A stretch of DNA of 64,000 nt from contig BROG01000442.1 of assembly GCA_030159075.1 (NCBI GenBank), positions 437,501 through 501,500 of the forward strand. Direction: 5' to 3'. Below the pieces are notes generated by a model. The model made no database searches. It was not told where the DNA came from and was given only the letters and a program-made list of their open reading frames with translations. The stretch is from Atrina japonica. Taxonomy: Eukaryota; Mollusca; Bivalvia; Pterioida; Pinnidae. A program made the translations under genes and the position numbers. Shown in pieces: positions 1-9,823 of this stretch (positions are counted from its first letter, which is position 1; the number at the start of each line of letters is the position of its first letter).

Positions 1-919
1 ATGTGCTTTGAAATGTTCCCAATAAACAACTTGGCATAACATAACTGCGTTGATGTTCCATCAACTCGTAAAAATTAATATTTTACTAGATCTACATGCA
101 GTACAGATACAGTTTATAATTAAAAAAAAACCAGAAACTTTAAATCTAAATTTATAAAATAATTTAACTTTTTTCATTGCATGCATCTCTTTAACATGTG
201 ATTACAACTTACGTTTTTCAATAATTATATGTTAACATTTAAATCTACAACACTGCCTTTATTTTCTTCATATTTTTATTTATTAACTATGTTGCGATCT
301 TATTATTTTCATCATGGCATTCAGTATACACAATTTTCACATCAATTATGGGATTTTATATTATTTTGATCACATTAGTTTACATGGCGATGTATTAAAA
401 ATTTACTGTTCAATTGCTCAAATTTAGTGTTTGTTGTTTTATTTTAATTTTCAGAGTGAAAATGTTGGTAACCCTCCTCATAAATATATCGAGAGACTAA
501 ATATTTCAATTTAAAAAAAAAACAAAAAAAACCAACATAACAGTCAACTACAGAACATAAGATGAAATGGACATGCATGATAATACAACACGACGTTATA
601 ATGACGTTATCATATCGCTGTGTTTTCATTACGTTATTTTATTACTGGGACGATACTCCCCATTTTTGAGCGCCAGTTATGCAAAGAATATTTACCGGAA
701 GTACATTAAATTTTATATTTTTGGAATCCTCATATGTTCTAGTTTCTGAAAACATAAAAATCACATTTTCCCCCAAAATTGTCCTAAGTACCCTTTTCTC
801 AGCCGCTGGCCCATATAGTGAAGGCACTGCTGAAATTTGATGGATGTTTACGTTGACCTTCGCAATTACCTTGTATACATCTGAGGCAGAAGTGAAACCG
901 TGAATGCTCTAATTACATA
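1..919. other. AT-rich non-coding DNA
   Basis: No coding region, RNA gene or clear repeat boundary was recognised. Short open frames here are AT-rich and have no motif. Confidence 0.5.
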
Positions 920-1140
920 TTCTATGTGAATGCAAAGGTGAATGCGATAATGCAATGCAAGTTTAAGTTTCATAATTAATTTTCTTTCCAATTTATATTT
1001 TTTTCCATATAACCTGTTTGAGAGATAAAGGCGATGAGTCCCTTGAATGCTGGCGATTTTAAGCTATCCGGTGGATCTAGAATATCTCTTATATGTTGTG
1101 TATCTAAGCCTAGTTTATTGTAATTAATAAAAGCATTGCC
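920..1140 (-). repeat. Second, truncated 3' end of the non-LTR element
   Basis: Bases around 1,033-1,130 match 1,445-1,550 with scattered differences (both contain versions of GGTGGATCTA, ATATC, GTGTATCTAA and CCTAGT), which is the extreme C-terminal coding end of the adjacent retrotransposon. Downstream 3' UTR-like bases near 926-985 (GTGAATGCGATAATGCA) resemble 1,333-1,390. A second copy of the 3' end therefore sits just outside the first, as 5'-truncated LINE copies often do. Confidence 0.6.
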
Positions 1141-1332
1141 TTAAATCTTAATATACGTGTGTGTGTTTGTGTTTGCTCTCGCTTATTGTCGTCAGGGATC
1201 AGCGGTGCCGTCGATAAACATATGGGTGTTTTCGACGACGTCCGGTTGAATTTGACTGCTCAAAAAGCACGAGTTCTGACCTGTGGATGTACTAGGTGAC
1301 CAACTATAATGACTGCCGGATGAATGTAAGGT
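1141..1332. other. Spacer between two LINE 3' ends
   Basis: Contains a short GT-rich run near 1,155-1,175 and otherwise nothing recognisable. Confidence 0.4.
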
Positions 1333-2456
1333 GAGTGCGATGATTGCAGGTGAATGCATAATTGAATTTAAATTAATAATTTAATTTATATTAATTTTAT
1401 TTAAATCTAGTTTATATTTTATCTAGATATCCAGTGTTGATTATGAAGCTTCGGAGTCCTTCAAATGCGGATATTAATAAGTTTTTAGGTGGATCTAAGA
1501 TATCCCTAATGTTGAGTGTATCTAATCCTAGTCTATGATAATGTGTGTGTAGTTCCCCGCGGTGGAGATTGTGAGTGGGACATTCCATAAGGTAATGTTC
1601 CACTGTTTCCTTACTGTGGCCACAGGAACACTTGGGTCCCTGTTTGAAAATGTGCTGTCCTAACTCTCCATTCAGTAAGGTAGTGCCTAGTCTTAATCTA
1701 GTGAAAACCTTATCCCAGTAGACATTATCTGAGTATCGTATTGGTATGAGATTGGGATTAGTTTTTAGCTGTTTAATGAACAAGTTAATGTTGTTGTATT
1801 TTTCTGTTCGTTTTTGGTGAATGATTTGCCGAATTACTGTGTGTGCTTCTGATATACCTAGCTGTGTGTGAGAATCTATTTTTTTTTGTGGTGAACTGCT
1901 TCTTTTGCTAATGAGTCCACAGCCTCATTACCTCTAATACCTACGTGGGCTGGGATCCATTCTAGGTGTACCCTAATGTTCTTATGATGGAGCTGGTGTA
2001 TGCTAATTAGGATTTCTTTAGTATATCTGGCCTACTACTATCTTTGCGACTGCAAGGCGCTCAGCGAGTCACTCAGAATTACAACCTGGTTATAATCTTT
2101 ACTACGGATGTAATCGAGTGCCTCATTGATCGCCACGAGCTCTGACGTGTAAATTGAAATGTGGTCAGTGCACCTATACCCGTCTCCATAGTGCCAGAGG
2201 ATCATAGTACACTGCCCCCGTTTTGCCCGCGTTTGGGTCCTTGGAGCCATCCGTATAGATCCTGTAATAGCCCCGATATTTGGTGTCCAAATATTCCAGG
2301 GCTATACCCTTTGTAATAGCGGGATTTTCACTTTTCTTTATTTCATGTGGCAAAGCCATGGAGACGTTTGGTCTAGATAATAACCACGGTGGGTGTGATA
2401 TAATATTATGTTCTGCTATATCTAGACTTCCTAGTGATGTGTTACCTAGATAATTA
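1333..2456 (-). pseudogene. Non-LTR retrotransposon, RNase H and C-terminal zinc-knuckle part
   Basis: This is the 3' part of a minus-strand LINE of the type that carries RNase H after reverse transcriptase (I/Nimb/Loa-like group by architecture). Reading downward from 2,456 there is a linker ending near PPWLLSRPNV, then an RNase H domain with the first catalytic Asp in YTDGSK, a Glu in SELVAINEAL and an Asp in LSDSLSAL. The frame breaks near 2,240 and again near 2,037. The last segment (1,412-1,783) has the LINE-typical knuckle CSCGHSKETVEHYLMECP. The frame breaks make it a pseudogene. It lines up in order and strand with the RT part at 6,430-8,175, so the Polinton fragment between them splits one element. 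Exact clade needs a tree. Confidence 0.8.
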
Positions 2457-2566
2457 TGGGAAGTAAGCTATTTGATAAGATGGTAGACGAAATTGTTTAT
2501 GAGCCTACCTCAGACGATGATGAATAATAATTGAATGACTTAAAATTTTTCTATTATCTAATAAAA

Positions 2567-2869
2567 ATGTCTAGTTTATTAACTAAAATGTTTCATAGTA
2601 TCGGAATAGAGCCCAACGACAAAACGACGTGTCAGATGCCTATGCACACTAGAAGAATACGCGATTCTCCCTGTCCTCAGAAGACCGCTCCGGATTCGAT
2701 CTTTTGTCCCGTTCATCATCGCTATATGAAAAAACGCGACTTTAGTCCTCTGAAATTTTGCGAATCGTGTGGAAGATGGATGTTTGATTCTACTCCCCAA
2801 ACTAAGTGTGGGACCTGCGATCAAAGAAAACAACGAAATCATCATTATTACCTAAAATATAAAAAGTAA
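2567..2869 (+). CDS. Polinton Cys/His-rich small protein
   Basis: About 100 residues, start taken at the ATG at 2,567 because it follows an AT-rich TAATAAAA leader as in the homologue at 22,172; an in-frame ATG at 2,531 would add 12 residues. It has a probable zinc-binding array: CQMP, then C and CPVHH, then CESCGRWM and CGTC. The pattern C-x-M-P...FC-x-x-H-H...C-x-x-C-x-x-W-M...C-x-x-C is shared with the protein at 22,172-22,567. The C-terminus is basic. A nucleic-acid binding or regulatory role is an inference; I do not recognise the family. It is intact and converges on the next gene across a hairpin at 2,874-2,903. Confidence 0.7.
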   Translation: MSSLLTKMFHSIGIEPNDKTTCQMPMHTRRIRDSPCPQKTAPDSIFCPVHHRYMKKRDFSPLKFCESCGRWMFDSTPQTKCGTCDQRKQRNHHYYLKYKK

Positions 2870-2873
2870 CTAA

Positions 2874-2903
2874 TAATTTATATTTTGTATAAAATATAAA
2901 TTA
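2874..2903. terminator. AT-rich hairpin between convergent genes
   Basis: Perfect 13-bp stem (TAATTTATATTTT / AAAATATAAATTA) with loop GTAT. It contains the stop codon of the minus-strand gene and lies 4 bases after the stop of the plus-strand gene. Almost the same sequence occurs at 28,691-28,720 in the complete Polinton at a different gene junction. Confidence 0.65.
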
Positions 2904-3501
2904 AATGTCCAACGAACAGAGAAACCTTACTTTGAAACGAGTTTGTCTTTATCCCCAACAGTTGTTCCAATTGTTTCCGTAGATTGTTGTCTCGATCGTT
3001 TTTTTCTTTGATGACTGTTTCCACGGTCTTACGATTGATGTCTTTTTTCATCGTTCTATAGTGTTCCAATTCTTTACACACTTGAGAAAATTCATCATCG
3101 CTGATTTTACCATCTTGTAGAGATTTACTCACCAGATCGGTAATGGAATTTAATTTACTCTCGGCCAACATTTTTATTTTCAAATGTTTGTTGGATTTGA
3201 TCGTCAAGTATTTTCTGATCCCTTTCATCGCCAGTCCAATGCTTCCCACGACGATACCTACGATTTGAATGGGCAACGCGATGGCAATCGCGAATCCAAC
3301 TCCTGCCGTTACAACGCCTGCGGTCACGAGAGCCGCGTCGATGCCTTCGCCAGTCGCCGCCGTTCGTTTATATTTCTTGTAAACGCCGTTTCTCGTCTCT
3401 ATTTCCTTTTGTAACGTCTGTTCTACTTCGCTTATCCTCTGTAAACGATAGGTCTGAGCGGGATCGGTATCTTCTGAAGACGGATATATGTTTTTACTCA
3501 T
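2878..3501 (-). CDS. Polinton protein with central hydrophobic segments
   Basis: 207 residues. The N-terminal ~50 residues are charged and probably helical (QRISEVEQTLQKEIETRN). Residues about 55-95 form a long Gly/Ala/Val/Ile-rich hydrophobic stretch (VTAGVVTAGVGFAIAIALP then QIVGIVVGSIGLAM), consistent with one hairpin or two membrane segments. The rest is charged and helical (LAESKLNSITDLVSKSLQDG, then EFSQVCKELEHYR). The same plan and many identical residues occur at 22,606-23,187, where the hydrophobic part has been shifted out of frame. A membrane-active or virion-internal role is inference. This copy is open throughout. Confidence 0.7.
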   Translation of the reverse strand: MSKNIYPSSEDTDPAQTYRLQRISEVEQTLQKEIETRNGVYKKYKRTAATGEGIDAALVTAGVVTAGVGFAIAIALPIQIVGIVVGSIGLAMKGIRKYLTIKSNKHLKIKMLAESKLNSITDLVSKSLQDGKISDDEFSQVCKELEHYRTMKKDINRKTVETVIKEKNDRDNNLRKQLEQLLGIKTNSFQSKVSLFVGHLIYILYKI

Positions 3502-3524
3502 ACTTTTTATAGAATTATTTTTTT

Positions 3525-3917
3525 TTAAACCGCTACCGCGATTAATCCCGCAATGCTTCCCACCGATTTAGAGCTTTTATTGGATGAAAAGGTGATGACG
3601 TCTCCGCTTTTTAATTGTATCGGTGGATTGATGGTGGCTACTTTTCCATTTTTGGTCGAAAACGATTTCTTTTCGACGTCGTTGACGATGAGCGTCACAT
3701 CGATGTCTCCCAATAATCCGAGTCGAATGAGATGTCCGTCCACGAGCACGGGGAATCCGTGTGACTTCAATTTTCCATTTTTGATGTCGAATTGAAACGT
3801 ATTCATCGGTATTCGAGTCTTCACCATCCGATCCATGTCTTCCTTAATCTCTTCCAAAATATCTTCTTTTAATTCTTCGTTTTCTAATTCTTCGTAAAGC
3901 CATCCCGATCTCGCCAT
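3525..3917 (-). CDS. Polinton small beta-rich protein
   Basis: 130 residues. An acidic helical N-terminus (ELENEELKEDILEEIKED) is followed by a beta-rich part with MNTFQFDIKNGK, then LVDGHLIRLGLLGDIDVTLI, and an end SGDVITFSSNKSSKSVGS. The homologue at 23,213-23,629 has the same MNTFQFD...G..IRLG.LG.LDVTL...SGD..TF.....K pattern. It lies between the two-TM gene and the minor capsid candidate on the same strand with short gaps, suggesting co-expression of structural proteins. Function unknown. Confidence 0.65.
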   Translation of the reverse strand: MARSGWLYEELENEELKEDILEEIKEDMDRMVKTRIPMNTFQFDIKNGKLKSHGFPVLVDGHLIRLGLLGDIDVTLIVNDVEKKSFSTKNGKVATINPPIQLKSGDVITFSSNKSSKSVGSIAGLIAVAV

Positions 3918-3924
3918 TTTTATA

Positions 3925-4587
3925 TTATGTTCTTTTTTTAAATTCTAATAAGACGTGAATGTCGAAACCGTGGTTATCGATTCGTTCCCCCAATTCGTCG
4001 TAGAGATCTAGTCTCACTTCGTTCAAGATCCCCTGTTTTAAGTTGAGGAAGTCGTCATCGAACGTGGCGTGATATAATTCGCTAAATTTTACGTCAGGAC
4101 ATGGAAGATGCACGAGCGCGTTCGAAGGCTGACCGTTCACGATGTAATCGTCGGCGATGTTACAACACACGCTAATCGTCTTTAATGGTGTCATGTCGAT
4201 GGCCCTGTCCGATACGATGGTTCCACCAACGGCCGACCTCGGCTGTGTAAACCCCAACATCCTATATAATTCGTTAGGTAATTGGAGTACGTTAGGAGGA
4301 TCTTTGAATTCGATCCGAACTTTAGACGTCGATTTATTGACGTATATTTTTTTAACGTATTTCGAGACGAGTTTTTGTATATCTCGAATGGTGTAAAGTC
4401 CCGCCTGAACGTACTGATTCTTGACATGATTACCTTTCCCATAGATGATCTCTACATCGCGTTTAATGTTATACAATCCGTTCCAAAAATGAATTTTTTT
4501 TACTCTGACACACCAATTCCCATTCGTGTTGTCTATATAGTCGGTTAATCTCACGGGTTCGCCGATTTTTGTGATGAAATGAAGCAT
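3925..4587 (-). CDS. Candidate Polinton minor capsid (penton-like) protein
   Basis: 220 residues, beginning MLHFITKIGEPVRLTDYIDN. The beta-strand pattern, the NGLYNIKRDVEI segment, the YTIRDIQKLV helix and a LGF segment (YRMLGFTQPRS) followed by a strand-rich half ending HVLLEFKK are what I associate with the single-jelly-roll minor capsid proteins of Polintons. It is complete, whereas the homologue at 23,642-24,301 has an in-frame stop near its C-terminus. Neighbours and strand are conserved between the two elements. The assignment is by recall and order, not a structure search. Confidence 0.6.
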   Translation of the reverse strand: MLHFITKIGEPVRLTDYIDNTNGNWCVRVKKIHFWNGLYNIKRDVEIIYGKGNHVKNQYVQAGLYTIRDIQKLVSKYVKKIYVNKSTSKVRIEFKDPPNVLQLPNELYRMLGFTQPRSAVGGTIVSDRAIDMTPLKTISVCCNIADDYIVNGQPSNALVHLPCPDVKFSELYHATFDDDFLNLKQGILNEVRLDLYDELGERIDNHGFDIHVLLEFKKRT

Positions 4588-4614
4588 TTTAAATAAAATA
4601 AAAATTTATTTAAA

Positions 4615-5649
4615 ATGTTTACGAATAAGAAACATTTAGATTTATCATCGTTTGACTTGTACGTCTCGGAAGATAGCCATTTTCACGTGTCCTTCGAAGA
4701 CATATTTAAGGGAAAAGATTATACCGTCGCCGATACGTTCGAGGATGGTACGCAAAAGTATTATACCATGTTACACCGTTGGTATCAACATCCGATCGAA
4801 GGGTTTTGGCAAAATCAACTCAATTTCGCGGTGTGGTGCGCCACCACGGGATGTGGCGTTTCAGTCGAACATCTCGAGGATAAAAATAATCTCATGAGAA
4901 GATCGTTTTTCCGTTTCCACGTCTATTATCAGATCAGACGCGTTTTAAAAGAAATGTCGATACCCCTTCCGTCGGATCCAGATTTTAATCAGACGACGAA
5001 TAACGTCGATCAATCGGCTTATCTACGTCTATGTCGCGAATTTAACGTCTCCTCCGAGACCGATTGGAAAATCAAGGGAAGCATTTTTGCCACCTATTCC
5101 ACCAAATGGTCAACGTTTATGTCAGATCGATCAACCGGTTTGACCAATCCGGGTCTTTCCCGATTAGACGAGTCGATCAGAACCTATTCTTGGGCCGTGT
5201 TGGGAGCTCAAGCGGAGACGACAAGTTCCATTATCAGTTCGGGAGCCACGTCTCCAGATGCTCAAAAACAATTTGTGTCTAACATGGAAGACGCCATCAA
5301 TCGTCCCGTCGATTTACCGAGTGACATCGCCCGCTACGAAAGCACCCTTCGATTTGCCAATAGTAAAGTCGATTTCGTGATTTATCCCAAGTTATACATG
5401 ATGCCGTCGGATCTCCGTCTCAGCATAAATCACTCGAATCGTTATAACAACAAGATCGTCGTCGCCCCCGAACACGCCAAATTCGGAACGAACAAAGAAT
5501 TAAATCTGACGACGTTTACTCCCGCGAAAATTCAAAAACCTAAAGTCATTCCCAAAAAAGAAGTTACCCCCGATCACGAGAATCAAAAAACGGCGATATT
5601 CGCTTTAGCGTTGGCGTCATTTTTTCTTTTTATCGAGTTTAGACCATAA
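4615..5649 (+). CDS. Conserved Polinton protein with WCATTGCG motif
   Basis: 344 residues, divergent from the minor capsid candidate with a 27-bp spacer of AT-rich DNA that must hold both promoters. The N-terminal half has YQHPIEGFWQNQLNFAVWCA then TTGCGVS, a signature repeated word for word in the homologue at 24,341-25,420. The middle part is helical (FRFHVYYQIRRVLKEM, STKWSTFMSDRSTGLTNPG). The C-terminus is DHENQKTAIFALALASFFLF, a single predicted membrane anchor. I recognise it as a recurrent Polinton/adintovirus gene but not its role; a virion or membrane-associated structural role is inference. The frame is open. Confidence 0.7.
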   Translation: MFTNKKHLDLSSFDLYVSEDSHFHVSFEDIFKGKDYTVADTFEDGTQKYYTMLHRWYQHPIEGFWQNQLNFAVWCATTGCGVSVEHLEDKNNLMRRSFFRFHVYYQIRRVLKEMSIPLPSDPDFNQTTNNVDQSAYLRLCREFNVSSETDWKIKGSIFATYSTKWSTFMSDRSTGLTNPGLSRLDESIRTYSWAVLGAQAETTSSIISSGATSPDAQKQFVSNMEDAINRPVDLPSDIARYESTLRFANSKVDFVIYPKLYMMPSDLRLSINHSNRYNNKIVVAPEHAKFGTNKELNLTTFTPAKIQKPKVIPKKEVTPDHENQKTAIFALALASFFLFIEFRP

Positions 5650-5670
5650 GAATCCGACATTTGCGCGTCC

Positions 5671-6297
5671 TCAATGACCCATCCCGAACCTGCTAGAACG
5701 GTTTTTTTCGAGCGAATCTATTAACTCTTCGATCATGCGTTTAAATACGTCTTCGATTTCGTCTTCTCTTAAGATTGGATATTGCCGAGTTTTATGAAGT
5801 TGTGTTATGAATTGTGATCCAACGTTTACACTAGATCGTTTGAATCGCTGTTCGACTTGAATTTGAATTTTTATGGGACATTTTTTTAATTCTTTAGAAA
5901 TTTTAGAAAATAAATCGTCTTTAAAATAATCTAACAATGCTCTAAGATGTGCTCGATGTATATGATGGTGAACATCTTTTTTATAACTCCTATAAAAATG
6001 TTTAAAGCTATCACCAAAATCCAGATAAGAACCATACATATCATCATAACTTTGTCTTTGTTTTCGTTTTTCTTCGACCTTGGCAACACCTTTAGAAAGA
6101 TCTGTTTTCAACGTTTGACGTAAATTCCGTCTAACAGTCTCTCTCATCTGCTCTTCCGTCGACGTGCCTCTCACATAATCCCAAATAGTTTTGGTTATTT
6201 TATCATACCCCCATTTACCTGTATTAAATAAACTTCTCATGCCACTCAGAATATTCATGTTTTTAGATATAGAAAATAATTTCTTAAGAAATTTCAA
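5671..6297 (-). CDS. Hypothetical 208-residue protein of the Polinton fragment
   Basis: Lysine/arginine-rich, mostly helical protein beginning MKFLKKLFSISKNMNILSGM. It has a helix-rich centre with HHHIHRAHLRALLDYF and a C-terminal half with KIQIQVEQRFKR and EDEIEDVFKRMIEELIDSL, ending RFGMGH. It converges on the preceding gene with a 21-bp gap. No counterpart is visible in the complete Polinton in this window, where the equivalent position holds the coiled-coil/TM gene at 25,385. Function unknown; the downstream neighbour is the fragment's right terminus. Confidence 0.55.
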   Translation of the reverse strand: MKFLKKLFSISKNMNILSGMRSLFNTGKWGYDKITKTIWDYVRGTSTEEQMRETVRRNLRQTLKTDLSKGVAKVEEKRKQRQSYDDMYGSYLDFGDSFKHFYRSYKKDVHHHIHRAHLRALLDYFKDDLFSKISKELKKCPIKIQIQVEQRFKRSSVNVGSQFITQLHKTRQYPILREDEIEDVFKRMIEELIDSLEKNRSSRFGMGH

Positions 6298-6309
6298 TTT
6301 TTATTATAC

Positions 6310-6430
6310 CTTCATGGTTTGTCGATTTCTCGGAAGTTGGGAGGTCTGCCGTTTCTCGGAATTCACCGAATACCTGGGTGGCAATCGACCGCGACGTTCG
6401 GTGAATTCCCAGGTACGATTCAATCCACTA
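6310..6430 (-). repeat. Right terminus of the Polinton fragment
   Basis: Non-coding block containing perfect 12-bp inverted arms GAATTCACCGAA (6,359-6,370) and TTCGGTGAATTC (6,397-6,408) around ACCTGGGTGGCAATCG. CACCCAGGTATTCGG on the minus strand recalls CACCCAGGTAAATGCCG in the TIR of the complete Polinton. Read outward it ends ...CCACT at 6,430, giving the AGT terminal bases. No matching left end was found. Confidence 0.45.
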
Positions 6431-8175
6431 GAATAGAGAGTTTTAGTGGTACAATTGGACCATGGAATGAAAAGTGACGCAGAACTGGTATTATACAACA
6501 CACACCTAGCTTCACTAGCGATGTGTCTTGCTCTGTTATTTAATGTAAATGCAAATTGTGGTGTTGTACGTGTGTAAATAGGACTTCGCTTACCGAATAG
6601 CACCGCCGAGGTTTTTTGCTCTGACAATTTGAAGCCCCATTTTTGTGACCACCTAGTGATTGTATCTAATGCTTCTTGTAGCCTACAACTTATGACTTTA
6701 ATGTCCCTATGTGAAAAACTTAATGTATTGTCATCCGCAAATTGAAATAGTTCACTTTTATCTCGTCTGCTAGGTCGTTTGCCATAATATTGAAAAGGTT
6801 CGGACTGATGACCGAACCCTGTGGGGTACCGTTTTCCAGAGGGAATTGTAAGATGTGACCTTGTATGCCATGGTGTTTTAACTTATACAATAGTCCATTA
6901 TGCCAAACCAGATCGAAAGCCTTGCTAATATCAAGGAACACTACTCCGGTGAGTTGTTTGTTCATGTTAGCGCATTTGATCTGGGTCTCTAGTTTGACTA
7001 GCTGATCTATTGTACTCCTACCCTTCCTGAATCCGCTCTGTGCAGAGTCCAGGATGTTGTGTTTTTCGAGGAACCACCTTAGTCTGGTGTTTAGCATGGT
7101 CTCAGTGACTTTGCAAAGGTGTGATGTGAGTGATATAGGCCTGAAAGATTCAGGTAAATGTGGGTTTTTACCTGGTTTCAGGAGAGGGATTACTGTAGCC
7201 TCCTTCCATTGTGTAGGAAACTGACGAGTAATGAAGACACTGTTTAAAAAGTGTAATAATATCTTTATAAATTGGGAAGGCAGGTGCTTCAGCAAGATAT
7301 AAGATATTTTGTCACCGCCCGGTGCAGTGTTACGCTTAGCTGAGAGAGCGTCCTTGAATTCCTCAATCGAAAAAGGCTCATTTAGAGGACTCGTGTTGGG
7401 GCCTAAGTCACTCAGGTGGTTTGCGTGTATGGCCTCGAACTCTGTCCTAAAAGTTTTGTGATTTGGTTCGAGGTTTGTATGCGAACTAGCGTTGGCGAGT
7501 GATGCACCTAATGTGTTAGCTTTGTCTTTTGATGTAATTGCTTGGCCTAGTGTGGGAATGCTTCTAATGTTAGGTTTGCCCTGGAGAGCTTTTACCTTCC
7601 CCCAGACATCCCTAATGCGTGTGTCTCTGTTTAGTAAAGACACATAGGTTTCCCAGTGTGTCTTGTGTGCATCGGCTATTGTTTTTCTAGTGAGTGCGAT
7701 TTTTTGATTGTACTGAATGTTTGTGGTTTTACCCTTTTTTAATTGTCTGAATGCATGTCGGCAGTCTTTTTTGGCCTGAGTGCATGCATTAGTCCATGCA
7801 GGGTTTATTTGTCTGGTCTTCTTTTTACCAGAGCTGCATGGAATGGCTTGGGTGGCTGCGCTGTGTATGAAATTGTTTATGTTTTTAAGGTATTGATTTA
7901 TGTCTGTGTGTGCTATGTCATCTAGTGAAGCAGACTCGGATTTAGATTTAAAGAGTGGCCAGTCTGCTTTTTCATAGATGTAAGAGCGGGGAAGCTGAAT
8001 GGTGTCCTTGTGGGGGGCAAAACCTATTTTTGTTAAAACTGGTAGATGATCTGACCCACACGGATCTTCTATGACTGACCACTCAGCTAATCCCGCTAGC
8101 CTATGTGTTGTGATGGTGTTATCTAATGGTGTGAGTTCACCTGTGGTGGGGATGATGCGGGTGCCGGAGCCACCT
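6431..8175 (-). pseudogene. Non-LTR retrotransposon, endonuclease end and reverse transcriptase part
   Basis: Minus strand, 5'-truncated near 8,175. The first recognisable part is the end of an apurinic-type endonuclease (GSDHLPV near 8,040-8,060), followed by a linker and RT from about 7,560 down. RT blocks are clear: RPISLTSHLCKVTETMLNTR, QSGFRKGRSTIDQL, VVFLDISKAFDLVWHNGLLY and NGTPQGSVISPNLFN. A one-base frameshift near 6,750 puts the catalytic FADD box in a different frame. The thumb region is cut at 6,431, and about 150 residues expected before the linker at 2,456 are not seen, so the Polinton insertion was accompanied by loss. A dead copy. Confidence 0.85.
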
Positions 8176-8243
8176 TAGTAGTTTAATAGTTTTGTAGGCG
8201 ACATAGTCCTCTGTATTTATAGGAATTTAGGTATACTTTAGCA

Positions 8244-8249
8244 GTTATC
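8244..8249. repeat. Target-site duplication (left) of the 3-kb TIR element
   Basis: GTTATC immediately left of the TIR, repeated at 11,289-11,294 immediately right of it. Confidence 0.65.
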
Positions 8250-8286
8250 TACGAAAGCCGATTAGTATCAAAGAAAAAAAAATAAA

Positions 8287-8485
8287 ATTATCTCGTAATT
8301 ACGAGATAGTTATCTCGTTATTAGGGGAAAAGACCTCGTAATTAGGAGAAAATTAAGTCGTTATTACGAGAAAATATCTCGTAATTATGAGAAAATTATG
8401 TCGTAATAACGAGAAAAGATCTCATAATTACGAGATAATTATGTCGTTATTACGAGAAAAGATCTCGTTATTACGAGTTAGTTAG
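8287..8485. repeat. Left array of TCTCGTAATTACGAGA palindromes
   Basis: About nine imperfect units alternating CTCGTAATTACGAG and CTCGTTATTACGAG with spacers such as AAAATTATGT. Each unit is nearly self-complementary. Such subterminal arrays could bind a transposase; that role is inference. Confidence 0.65.
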
Positions 8486-9600
8486 AGATAGGAAATTATA
8501 AAGACTCGGACTAAAAATGTTAATATTTTCGGTCCGGCCGGACGCATTTTGATTATTATACGACAGCGGTCATAATTCTACGGAAGCGGAATGCTGCCAT
8601 GTGTAAAAATATATAATCCCGAAATTTCGAATTATTATCTGTAAATTTCGAGTTATTATATTGAATTTTCGAGTTATTTACTTTGATTTTAAGAGTGGTA
8701 TTAATAGATGCATTCAGTTCTAGTCAGCACAACAATTGGCCAAAGACCTACGTGAAACCATTGGAATGAATCTTAATCTTGAACATTAATGATTGATCAT
8801 ATAACACTGATTAATTTTACATCAATATCTGGACAAATATTCCAATATCTCAAGAAAATTTCAAGATAATTTATCATGTGCATTTTTTGCTTACTTGAGT
8901 TCAAGAGATTTTAATTTACTCAATTATAACGATTAATACGTCGTTTCCGAGATACCTCCACAGACCACTCTCTGTCATGTGACTTTCATCACCACGTGAC
9001 AAAATTACTGTTGCCTTCGTATCAGCTGATAAATGATAAGTTCAGATTGTTACAAAAAGTCCTACAATAAATTTTAACTTGTAAACATTCAATCCTATAT
9101 CTGAGGGTTGTTGGCTAGGTGTATACTCCTGATTTGACTCAAAGTTTATTTCAGCGTCAGTGACGGTGTATCATAGACCTAAAAGGCCATAAATATTTTT
9201 ATTAGGAAATTCGTTTAAATGAATTGTCGTCCATTCACGGATATTTAACTGATTTATTTTTCTCTCTTTAATCCGATTTACAACATGGCACCACAAATCA
9301 GCACTTTTTTTAAAATTTATATTCTTCTTATTTCTTTTTTCTTTAATTTATATTGATATCCTGTAACTCCATGGTTAATTCGTATTTACCGCGACCAAAG
9401 TGTCCTGCCCTAAATTTTCTCAAAGTCCCAGGATCAGTGCTATCCAGATCCCGGAAACGACGTATTGAATATCGACATAGCCCTTATGTCAACCATCGTT
9501 GCCACTGAGCAAGACTAATTAGGTCATTATTAGTATGATAAATTTTCATGTTTTAGTTTTCATTATCAAAGTGATGAAAATATTACAAATAATGAAACAC
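8486..9600. other. Interior of the TIR element, no genes seen
   Basis: AT-rich sequence without a recognised coding region. A second set of AATTTCGAGTTATTA-like words lies at 8,620-8,690. Confidence 0.4.
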
Positions 9601-9620
9601 ACAATTATTCGAAATTTCAA

Positions 9621-9631
9621 ATATATATATT

Positions 9632-9669
<38 letters not shown>

Positions 9670-9743
9670 ATTATAATATATAGAGGAAACAAAAACATTT
9701 TATTGAACAATTTAGATCTATTTCGCCGTGGATAATTATATGA

Positions 9744-9820
<77 letters not shown>
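9621..9820. repeat. (AT)n microsatellites
   Basis: Two tracts, about 9,621-9,669 and 9,748-9,820, separated by unique AT-rich DNA. Confidence 0.9.

Positions 9821-9823
<3 letters not shown>

Larger units (their letters stand above)
2457..6430. mobile_element. Polinton/Maverick fragment nested in the LINE
   Basis: About 3.9 kb holding six genes. The first five have counterparts in the same order and orientation in the complete Polinton at 22.1-25.4 kb (Cys/His protein +, two-TM protein -, beta-rich protein -, minor capsid -, WCATTGCG protein +). Protein identity is moderate, so it is a different lineage rather than a recent copy. Polymerase, integrase, major capsid and ATPase are absent. The right edge near 6,430 read outward ends ...CCACT, giving the AGT start typical of Polinton termini, and a palindrome-containing non-coding block precedes it. 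The left edge has no terminal repeat. Junction positions are estimates from where LINE coding stops. Confidence 0.8.
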
